IMG/VR virus record: IMGVR_UViG_3300025086_000067
Location: 1-42,359 of that record
DNA length: 42,359 nt
Origin: a virus
Reading direction: 5' to 3' (one strand)
Shown here: in pieces, positions 25,201 through 30,172 of the stretch
Position numbering within the stretch: the stretch's first letter is position 1
Layout: the number at the start of each line of letters is the position of its first letter
Notes under the pieces: generated by a model
The model's input: only the letters and a program-made list of their open reading frames with translations
What the model was told of the DNA's origin: nothing
Databases searched by the model: none
Program-made: the position numbers and the translations under genes

Positions 25201-26540
25201 GAGGAGGTGGATTTGTTCCTTACGCTACAGGAAACATAGAGTCTACAGCAACAATGAACAGCGGAACTCCTCCAGCTAGTTTAGCAAATATGATTATGTT
25301 TTCGGCTGGAGACACAACGTCTGCTCTTTCGGATTTAACGTGTAGTATTAGTAATATATCTTTAAAAGATCAAACTTTAATATTTCAAGGTGGTTCTGCT
25401 GGTTCTTGGAATTTTGACGGTTGGGATAATTCTATAGCTCCATATATAATTTGGAATAGTAACTCTGGAGTAAATGGACTAATAGAGTTTAACGATTGTC
25501 CACTTGTTGATCCAAATTCAGGATCAATTTTAACAACTTTCCTTAACGCAAATCAATTTGTTGATAGAAACATAGATAGATTTGAAAGATTTGAAATAGA
25601 ATTTAATCACGGTATAACAGAGGGAATGTTAAAAATATACTACTTCAATAGTGAGGGGTATGGTTTTAGAATACCAGACATAGGCCCTTCAACACCTTCT
25701 CTTTACAAAACAACAGTTGAGGTTGGAGATGAAATATGGGATTGGGAAAATCCTGAGGGGCCAAATTATGCTCCAGAATTAAAAGAAACATTTGTTATAC
25801 AAGTAGACAACACGTACATGCTAGCTAATCCTTCAGAAAGTGTGAATGGTTGGATAGATAGTATTAGAATGACAAGGGTTTATAATATTGAAGAAGATGA
25901 GAATGGTGAAACTATACTTGATGAAAAAACAGTTACATTTAGCGAAGCTGTCAATGGTTGGACTAGTTTTAAAAGTTTTGTTCCAGAAAGTGGCGTTAGT
26001 TTGTCTAAAAAATACTTCACTATAGATAGTGGAGGTTTATTTCAACACTATGTTCCGTTGAAAAAATATTACCCAACTGATGGTAGTGCTAGTTATTTCG
26101 TCTCTTCTTCTTCTGATGACGCTGAGAACTACAACATGTTTTATGGAATATACAGTGAAAAAGGATCTAGTGTTAGAGTTATTTTAAACAACGAACCGTC
26201 AACGGTAAAAACTTTTAAAACGTTAAATTATGAGGGAACACAAGCTCAAGTTTTAAGACCTTCTTCTATAGGAAATATTACTATTAATAACGCGGCTGCT
26301 TGGCAAGCTGGTGGTAATATACAAGGTTGGTTTTGTTCAGATGTTAAAACTAATCTAGACATGGGTTCTGTTAAACAGTTTATTGAAAAAGAAGGAAAAT
26401 GGTTTAATTATATAAAAGGAAAAGATACTTTAAATGCGGTTACGGGTGATGCTGTTTTAGATACAAGCCTTTTCAGCGTACAAGGCATTGGAGAAAGCTC
26501 TGAAATATTTGTAGCGCCTGGTGTTAATGTTATTTTTTAA
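16251..26540 (+). CDS. Giant gp10-like stabilisation / tail protein
   Basis: The product has 3429 residues. The N-terminus (NNFTGGKMNKDLDERLMPKG, then YRDAMNVEVSTSEGSNVG) is the signature of the P22 gp10-like packaged-DNA stabilisation/tail family in marine phages, followed by beta-propeller-like repeats. Conserved parts continue at about 1158 (RHFMHLSFFAPGRDL), 1677 (FCEDRVVSITSNKDALYNAD) and 1725 (NPESFASESYRAYFTDKQRG). From about 1880 to 3200 comes a long Gly/Asn/Thr/Tyr-rich stretch of apparent beta-sandwich units that I do not recognise. The family-like C-terminus (NGWTSFKSFVPESGVSLSKK; GKWFNYIKGKDT) returns at about 3235. It likely closes the portal and displays receptor-binding parts. 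No signal peptide or coiled coil is seen. Confidence 0.72.
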   Translation: MPEIKNNFTGGKMNKDLDERLMPKGQYRDAMNVEVSTSEGSNVGTLQNILGNTRVDVTDTFTGVPSGFKCVGSIADEKSNKLYWFVSSYEKDAILEYNPQTKETIPVFVDLNAWNSKAALKFAGEIITGINIIDDLLLWTDNDSEPKKINIEECKKGTVDFNSHTQLEFERGSFNGMTLELLSPSNSANTFDFAISKPKKGLYFWYEKKQLEKLLQQDIVDGLVTNIRHYRNGEYIGLKQVRIFDNHRGMHVRLSYRISDGGWDPDNIATEIGQIPAEEDWHEGDIIFGENITLDMEERHITVIKPKPLKAPAVKINHTQPSENTNNIPNLFETTFPRFSYRYKYRDGEFSTFAPFTEPVFNPKFPKDTNTTSTGNVFYNKDNAYTTEEPYNKAMENSIHSIELTDFITEQTPEDVVEIDILYKQENSSIIYSVGTIRHADSAWHASSNHEGLGHDLGIGETGTTFGYAATGSYNKGKYTVTTENIYAALPENQLLRPWDNVPRRALAQEVTGNRVVYGNYLQNYDIGLLKPEVQVAYSDRNSLIGSFTTQGLPSVKSQRNYQVGVVYCDKYGRETPVFTSDKGAINIPWEKNDGLKNASRNLQLNPSVATNFPEWVDSLKFFVKETSNPYYNLAMERAWVSKATYELDNEDGHLWISFPSSDRNKITEEDYIVLKKKIGVGEEQVDFENKFKVIDIANEAPDAIKYRLVNYGTVSNTDSNAAAVSQQRVDALFDNNNERIDVETDTIRIDKSEWEDNFSTPLEQGMGVNTTIFDPKDLYISWRKLGTGSGLGVSSKKYRITGGTISASDYIMKLSTPITRIDADIAHLNGDSSTGNSGLDLHDDLVVQIERKELKDDENFSGSFFVKISKNQVTNFIEEGSDVNIKDNYIVSAKNKSWYWRDNIASVTDITISSATGYGLFNYNGFVSTITSFDSIQHTPNNSIGDVAGDTNSNGGFIGVTDYAAAWDGILGVYEPTFFIDGMHMVAGQSEASDYAKYCCVTWAGSTKVGTENTSGWSYPPLKTWLTDFIDSENYNPNQEIEVPGVGVTGKFHTALKNAVIDISPLVAENDEYKFYDTDTSGQRVTGWVGQEQSVKRLLSLGNTIFENHVNGLEGIVTTTEDHSTGPRRWFSGITGNPTDQGVGVDTNTYANDDDDIGRHFMHLSFFAPGRDLVPDTFPGTFTLFGNDSVGNNLQGIWGGGHFTGTKNNDTFGVGGNTTLQHRSLCLEGNNDLNDGAWLPETPGPGVGFGYDLDYRDLHERQWDPTFNSQTDPENKIRDFIRNLHAGAQFKFSTDPNDEIYTIKKVVVKKLYNHTSWRKPYNRYNVNNSIVGSPNGGYDIDRAYQDDVYISVEEAAIEWLDTLDDNGGGGDADKETLLKNKIKAFGRASNRRLCYIIELDKNPTDQTHNPLALAVSADWQASDFANIEFVEQVQSVLLSELNKFPAIWEISPKKQQVDLDIYYEASNNIPVKLNSTTNELFAPIGCRVEILDGPVSGSSRLKEWKDGATAIFEPGFPLLAVPGSLEADYSGSSFKFIREDGSFTIAQAEEQVLSGDVNTVGYKTEFLFREDIGDNVRVGLPYYNCFSFNNGLESNRIKDDFNEMYIGNGVKASSTTQKTYEEERRSHGLIYSGLYNSSSGINDLNQFIMAEKITKDLNPTYGSIQKLFQRRISLIAFCEDRVVSITSNKDALYNADGNPQLVSTNLVLGDVNPFVGDYGISKNPESFASESYRAYFTDKQRGAVLRLSKDGLTPISDAGMHDWFRDNLLNYSALIGTYDSYKQNYNISLSHAFGENIIYNTYFDLGQESTSQLKTLLNYVANPTVTSGTNLQYGYERKNVLNDSEFVWGPQNRDLNADVVVTMHPAIATGELQEYVPPRAPVAEVLTNLPTLLGGYTGSGSQITGTTAADLITVNGQLGAYTVPDNAATILANDVYDYNGNIISSVSGFVTDPNNPNAVGAYTVAAVDASVSDVIIQQNQQNFNTLNSVGGSVTGGNPETDLQITGYTAVTSATQTSATQVTTTPYDEVGAVATPFETAQWDNYPNNPVGTDILKTVAISSYSGNIWGQGIASTSDNYLDPNVYSVPRRIISGVTINENQINSLNNGSSQFPLDYANNYDPSVEKGYGNNNGYPAQSANHLNQFSQAITRSSVSKNIVFDRAPHANTYLEFRAIGHDGASHFDDYITDIGYDNVTYANWEVAYAANPANTPMPVRHRSVFNGQEIHVQVRLKVYQSGLGYNQIGGYFSGHNNVKPRIQLLDGVGGIIPNNKFCSPTLGHSSNPITGTLSDEQFLYEKDNPFPNNGLSEVANDPGTFNKWEWDGLQLGNGNVGSTVNCNCKDIRRYQSNSAVAFSSTGDYIGYTETNSVNTSLPWHNTTVGFSGGSSVNMNNVPHMFDQTAIVTVGARWKFRDPVQQNGDGSPKAGITNIIEKQVVNDLIIRISNGAPVASDPTHYNYNNSWGEKPLRNALWEVERVHVTSLYEPYRASRTETLQGYIDYTGPTLYENFTAYQPPSQFVTYIPVSGFEQYIPPEPEITEIKEVEAVPPFPVPAWAEVQHQTFGWTMQGHGNYTNSYFSNLGTNPGQYGPSFGGMQIIGKKAAPDPADLPSNHPDTTYTVPNNWEYNSWNQDNTVSGASGNPSGNFNWPYVSGDDNNPNTYTIDQHLFVHTPLDSNGDKSAVYIKFDITADSWVAGDWYLVDLEFDETYDGGGGLGVAGTGGDNGSCHITHIASQNWNGTVGIDIHPEGVGRYSGKASLVPKHSHVMLLPRVRNEYGNTDGSGDGKNVIRAIFQAAPDSLRLDNNINTPTENGNQFELYLYNFINSAKLETVIVKKLDYGLTEGVIGGSAFSWEHTVDILTHSFTKRKIYWKDNKLCWDVTQGNDYNWLQRFGNPTYQVPSYPPPHPGEYGWILKFTVGPNPDTGTFSGDGLRGYVNNNETNLGPLGTSYDGLYFSDIQDEGDYEIFFTTNGDETDWYIHHDNGGGGGFVPYATGNIESTATMNSGTPPASLANMIMFSAGDTTSALSDLTCSISNISLKDQTLIFQGGSAGSWNFDGWDNSIAPYIIWNSNSGVNGLIEFNDCPLVDPNSGSILTTFLNANQFVDRNIDRFERFEIEFNHGITEGMLKIYYFNSEGYGFRIPDIGPSTPSLYKTTVEVGDEIWDWENPEGPNYAPELKETFVIQVDNTYMLANPSESVNGWIDSIRMTRVYNIEEDENGETILDEKTVTFSEAVNGWTSFKSFVPESGVSLSKKYFTIDSGGLFQHYVPLKKYYPTDGSASYFVSSSSDDAENYNMFYGIYSEKGSSVRVILNNEPSTVKTFKTLNYEGTQAQVLRPSSIGNITINNAAAWQAGGNIQGWFCSDVKTNLDMGSVKQFIEKEGKWFNYIKGKDTLNAVTGDAVLDTSLFSVQGIGESSEIFVAPGVNVIF

Positions 26541-26564
26541 ATTAAAAAGTAAACTAAATATAAA

Positions 26565-27818
26565 ATGACAAAAAAAATAAATAATATATTAGTTGACACT
26601 TCAAACTTACCTTCAAGTATCGTTTCTAGAAGACTAATTGTCAACGGGGAGCGTGGTGCTAAATTTATACTACAAGTCATAAGTAACTCGACTAGTTCTA
26701 GTGTCATGACTAAATACTACGATTTTCAGTCAAATGCTTTTACGTCTGGTCACATTGGTAGTAGCAATAATTTAGCGGTAACAATGTCTAGTAAAAAATA
26801 CGCAACAAACATTGTGTTTCCTTCTGATGATACTTTCACTGAGTACACGATAAAATTAATAGCCTCTGAAGGAACAGAAATAGCTAATTCTAATAATAAA
26901 AAAATAATAAATAAGATTATAGAAAAACAAACCGCTAACGCAACTTTAACTTTTCAAGCTGAGAGTCTTGCTAATCCCAATAACTACCAAACAACACCAA
27001 CAACAACATCTTCTGGCGCTCTCACTGACACTGGTAGTGTAAGTTTTGATTGGACTATAACAAACGCATCTACAGATGCTGGGGGATTTGGTCTTGTTTT
27101 AAATAGTGGTTATAAAACCCTTAACCACAAAGCACTTTACATAAAAACAACAACAGATGTTGATGGGACGATATCTAGCTCCACAACGGTAACGGTTACA
27201 AGTTTAACAGGTATTGCTGTTGGTTCATATTTATGGTCTGGAACCGGTTTGTCTGGAACACCAAGGATAAACGCTATAGATACTGAAAACAAAATATTAA
27301 CATTAAGTACAGCTCAATCTATTAGTAATGGTGTGACTTTAACAGTAAAAAGTTATGGGAAGCAAATTATTCAAGATATTATAGGTGTTTCATTAGATTT
27401 TACCCCTGTTTCAGGTGGAATTGGTAATAGTCCTCGTTTTGTAGAAACTGCTTTAACCAAAACAGTTAGAGGTGCTGTTAGTGGTAGTACAAATATTACT
27501 CTAACAGATACCCATGGTATTGCTGGTGGAGAAATTGTAACATATACAGGTTTGGGAGTAGATAACAGCGCAACTAATAGAGTGACAGTTGTTACGCCAG
27601 ATTGTCCTGATTTAGCTGATAGTAGTAGTTTAGATAATGATGGAGTAGCGGCTGTTGAGTTAGCACAAACGTTAGAAGCTGGAACCGTATTAACATTCTT
27701 TGGATCGCACAAAACCCTTCAAATACTTGGTGGTATTTCAATAAATGGTTATCCATCTACAAACCAAACAATATACTTTGATTTAGACGTTCCTTTATCA
27801 GTGGGAGCTAATACATAA
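26565..27818 (+). CDS. Virion protein, probable tail/fibre-associated beta protein
   Basis: The product has 417 residues. It opens with a segment found beside gp10-like tail genes in marine phages (SIVSRRLIVNGERGAKFILQ; FYDFQSNAF-like KYYDFQSNAFTSG). It continues with strand-rich Thr/Ser/Gly sequence including SVSFDWTITNASTDAGGFGL and two similar blocks of the type GTISSSTTVTVTSLTGIAVG (about 201-220) and GAVSGSTNITLTDTHGIAGG (about 305-324). These two look like duplicated small beta modules. There is no membrane span or catalytic motif. It lies 24 bases after the giant tail gene, with an A-rich leader. A short-tail or fibre-base component is the most likely role. Confidence 0.55.
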   Translation: MTKKINNILVDTSNLPSSIVSRRLIVNGERGAKFILQVISNSTSSSVMTKYYDFQSNAFTSGHIGSSNNLAVTMSSKKYATNIVFPSDDTFTEYTIKLIASEGTEIANSNNKKIINKIIEKQTANATLTFQAESLANPNNYQTTPTTTSSGALTDTGSVSFDWTITNASTDAGGFGLVLNSGYKTLNHKALYIKTTTDVDGTISSSTTVTVTSLTGIAVGSYLWSGTGLSGTPRINAIDTENKILTLSTAQSISNGVTLTVKSYGKQIIQDIIGVSLDFTPVSGGIGNSPRFVETALTKTVRGAVSGSTNITLTDTHGIAGGEIVTYTGLGVDNSATNRVTVVTPDCPDLADSSSLDNDGVAAVELAQTLEAGTVLTFFGSHKTLQILGGISINGYPSTNQTIYFDLDVPLSVGANT

Positions 27819-27832
27819 ACAAAACAATAATT

Positions 27833-28162
27833 ATGGCAACAAGAATAACTTTTGATAATCCCATAAACTCTTCTGTACAACTTGGAGATTCGATGTATTA
27901 TACTCAACCATCAGTATTCGGAATCACCTCACAACCAAAACCTTGTGGCACAATCACGCAACTCACCCAAAACTCTGTTGTTGTAAATAGTGATATTACC
28001 GATTTAAGCGCGGGTGCTGGATATTTTTTATTTGCTAAAAACATTGCAGTAAATGAAACTAGTTTAAAAGGGTACTATGCTGATGTTAAATTTAGAAATA
28101 ATTCAAATAAAAAAGCGCGCTTATTCTCTATTGGCTCAGAAGTTGTGTTTAGCAGTAAATAA
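27833..28162 (+). CDS. Small conserved virion protein
   Basis: The product has 109 residues. It reads RITFDNPINSSVQLGDSMYY at the start and ends NETSLKGYYADVKFRNNSNK followed by LFSIGSEVVFSSK. That pattern recurs after the tail/fibre gene in marine phages. It is beta-rich, with one Cys and no membrane segment. Its position right after the 26565 gene suggests a partner of that protein in the virion; no function is established. Confidence 0.55.
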   Translation: MATRITFDNPINSSVQLGDSMYYTQPSVFGITSQPKPCGTITQLTQNSVVVNSDITDLSAGAGYFLFAKNIAVNETSLKGYYADVKFRNNSNKKARLFSIGSEVVFSSK

Positions 28163-28192
28163 AGCGCAAAAAGTGTGACTATAGAATTACAC

Positions 28193-28211
28193 TTAACTTA
28201 AATTAAATTAA
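28193..28211 (+). promoter_or_regulatory. AT-rich leader with 16-base repeat copy 2
   Basis: The 16-mer TTAACTTAAATTAAAT at 28193-28208 is an exact copy of the one at 4295-4310 and again sits just before a start codon (28212). A small inverted repeat (AAGTGT 28171-28176, ACACTT 28189-28194) overlaps its 5' edge. That could be a weak terminator for the upstream genes, although no T-run follows. Confidence 0.35.
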
Positions 28212-28649
28212 ATGAACGACAACATAATTTTTAGATCCTTTAAAGAGGGTGATTATGAAACTTGCTGTGAATGGTGGAGGTGGTGGTGGAAGCGTAGTGG
28301 TTTAGATCCAGTAAAAAGAGTCTTTTTACCAAAAGATGAAAGATGTTTTGTTTTGGAGAAAAACGGTGTTTCAATAGCTTCTTACTTTTTATTTATAATG
28401 GAGCCGAATATAGTGGGCTGGACAACCTATCTAGTATCTAATCCAGAATACAAGGAGAATGATAGAAGAGATTTAATAAAACTATTAATACAAAACGTAG
28501 AAAAAGAAGCTGAGAGGTATGGTATTATGCAACTCTTTACGGTTTGCGGTGACAGCCACATGTCTAGAATACATGACAGCTTAGATTGGATAATGATTCC
28601 GGTTGAGCATGAGGGTTTTAAATATTTAACAAATAATTTTACAAGATAA
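28212..28649 (+). CDS. GNAT-like acetyltransferase-fold protein
   Basis: The product has 145 residues. Its order fits a GNAT fold: strand IIFRSFKEGDYETCCEWW and a Trp-rich helix (WWRWWWKR), the strand pair RCFVLEKNGVSIASYFLF, VGWTTYLVSNPEYKENDRRD where the acetyl-CoA loop would lie, a helix (LIKLLIQNVEKEAERYG), and a last strand pair MQLFTVCGDSHM...LDWIMIP. The classic QxxGxG/A loop is replaced by EYKENDRRD, a variant seen in marine phage GNAT proteins. The substrate is unknown. It is embedded among virion genes, so it may modify a virion or host protein or have only a structural role. Confidence 0.55.
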   Translation: MNDNIIFRSFKEGDYETCCEWWRWWWKRSGLDPVKRVFLPKDERCFVLEKNGVSIASYFLFIMEPNIVGWTTYLVSNPEYKENDRRDLIKLLIQNVEKEAERYGIMQLFTVCGDSHMSRIHDSLDWIMIPVEHEGFKYLTNNFTR

Positions 28650-28653
28650 TAAA

Positions 28654-30171
28654 ATGGGAGATTTAACAGGTAAACGATCAAAAAGAAAGCAGACGGCCGC
28701 TATGAATCAAATGAATCAAATGGTTAATGACCAACTTGGTACTTTGCAACAACAACAAGCAGCTGCTCAAGCTACAGCTGACGCTAGTAGAGACGCTTAT
28801 AGTAACATGGAGTTTACAAATCCCTTTGCTGACGCTACAAATCCTTACGCGAATACACAAACTAATTTTGATAATATTTACGCTGGGGCTCAAAATGTTT
28901 ATGCTGACGCTCAAAACACCTTTGCTGGCGCAAGAAATACGTTTGCAGGAGCAAGAAATACTTTTGCTGGAATGGAAAATGCCTACGCTGGTTTACAAAA
29001 TCAGTATGAGGGTATGGAAAACCGCTTTGAAGACATGACGGTAGATATGCGCGCGGCTGATTTCCAAGCTCAACAAGGTCAACAGCAAAGAGCTAATATA
29101 ATGCAGGGTTTAAGAGGTGCTGCTGGTGGGTCTGGAATAGCTGGGTTAGCACAGGCTTTAGCAAATCAAGGTCAATTACAAACGCAGCAAATAGCCGCTG
29201 GTATAGGACAACAAGAAAGACAAAATCAAATGTTAGCCGCGCAAGAGGGTTCTAGAATAGATCAACTGCAAAGAGGAGCTGGTATGGAACTACAGCAATT
29301 ACAAGCTAGTGGTGCTATGGCTGTACAACAAGCAGAAAGAGCCGGAGCAGCTCAACAACAACAAATGCAGATGTCTGGGGCTATGCAACAACAGCAAATG
29401 CAAATGCAAGGTGCGGCTCAACAACAAGAGATGCAGTTACAAGGAGCTGCGCAGCAGCAAGCAATGATATTAGCTGGTGAAGCTGATGCACAAGCTTTAG
29501 GTGTTCAACAACAAAACTTACAAGCACAGGGTGAGTGGATGGCGAACATGGCCCAAATGGAAGGTGCGGCAGCTGTTCAAGCTGCAGAAGCTCAACAACA
29601 AGCAACGCTTTTAGGTATGGATTATGGTGCTTTAGCTGGGGCTAACGCAGCGGTACAACAAGGTATGGCTAACCAAATGTCGGCTATGGGTATGCAAGTT
29701 GATATGTATGGATCGCAATCACAAAATAATTTCTTTAGTCAAGCAACAGACGCTGTAGTCTCGTATAAAAGCGTAACCGTGTGTGTTCCTAAAGGTATAA
29801 ATATAGATACTGTAAATGGTAGTATAGCTATTGAGAATGTTAAACCTGGAGATATTGTTATAGGTTATAACGGTGAGCCTACCAAGGTATTGCAAAAACA
29901 CGAATATTTAGAAGACCCAGCAAGAGAAAGATTTTATAAAGTTGAATTTGATGACGGTGCAATTGTTGATGTTTGTGACATGCATAGAATCAAAGGTGAG
30001 CGAGCGATGGATATAACTGAAGGCGTAAAAAGTAAAGAAGCTTATAGTGGAGTTGAGTTTAGTTATGATTTACTAACAGAAGATTCAGGCTATAGAATAG
30101 ATGGTGTACCTGTTAACAGTATGATTCCTGAAATGGCAATTGGAATTGCTGAAATAATTAAAAACAAATAA
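28654..30171 (+). CDS. Gln/Ala-rich ejection-type virion protein with C-terminal Hint domain
   Basis: The product has 505 residues. Residues 81-129 are seven 7-residue repeats (NTFAGAR type). About 130-185 is a Gly/Ala/Gln region with ADFQAQQGQQQRANIMQGLR and SGIAGLAQALANQGQLQTQQ, as in internal proteins of marine podovirus-like phages. About 220-285 are 11-residue repeats (GAAQQQQMQMS type). Residues 377-505 form a Hint (hedgehog/intein) domain: Cys377 at CVPKGINIDTVNGSIAIENV, then KPGDIVIGYNGEPTKVL, a block B-like DVCDMHRI, and the closing SYDLLTEDSGYRIDGVPVNS. It lacks the C-terminal His-Asn and following Cys/Ser/Thr of splicing inteins. The long amphipathic part suits a protein injected with DNA; the Hint part may cleave itself off. 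Confidence 0.7.
   Translation: MGDLTGKRSKRKQTAAMNQMNQMVNDQLGTLQQQQAAAQATADASRDAYSNMEFTNPFADATNPYANTQTNFDNIYAGAQNVYADAQNTFAGARNTFAGARNTFAGMENAYAGLQNQYEGMENRFEDMTVDMRAADFQAQQGQQQRANIMQGLRGAAGGSGIAGLAQALANQGQLQTQQIAAGIGQQERQNQMLAAQEGSRIDQLQRGAGMELQQLQASGAMAVQQAERAGAAQQQQMQMSGAMQQQQMQMQGAAQQQEMQLQGAAQQQAMILAGEADAQALGVQQQNLQAQGEWMANMAQMEGAAAVQAAEAQQQATLLGMDYGALAGANAAVQQGMANQMSAMGMQVDMYGSQSQNNFFSQATDAVVSYKSVTVCVPKGINIDTVNGSIAIENVKPGDIVIGYNGEPTKVLQKHEYLEDPARERFYKVEFDDGAIVDVCDMHRIKGERAMDITEGVKSKEAYSGVEFSYDLLTEDSGYRIDGVPVNSMIPEMAIGIAEIIKNK
28894..29040 (+). repeat. Seven in-frame 21-bp repeats (heptads)
   Basis: Seven consecutive 21-bp units code NVYADAQ, NTFAGAR, NTFAGAR, NTFAGME, NAYAGLQ, NQYEGME and NRFEDMT. 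The aromatic-Ala/Glu-Gly/Asp core recurs every seven residues, giving an amphipathic helix with an aromatic stripe. Neighbouring units differ at synonymous and some non-synonymous positions, so the repeats are not newly duplicated throughout. Confidence 0.7.
29311..29508 (+). repeat. Six in-frame 33-bp repeats (hendecads)
   Basis: Six 33-bp units code GAMAVQQAERA, GAAQQQQMQMS, GAMQQQQMQMQ, GAAQQQEMQLQ, GAAQQQAMILA and GEADAQALGVQ. Eleven-residue periodicity is typical of right-handed helical coils, and the Met/Gln-rich faces resemble membrane- or channel-forming injected proteins. Confidence 0.7.
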
Positions 30172-30172
30172 T

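Noticed and set aside
28171-28194. Intrinsic terminator after the 27833-28162 gene
   Set aside because: The inverted repeat has only six pairs and a 12-base loop, and no T-run follows, so it is mentioned only as a weak possibility.
28678-29605. Frames opposite the Q-rich ejection protein
   Set aside because: They are Leu/Ser/Val-rich antisense mirrors of Gln/Ala codon repeats with no motifs.
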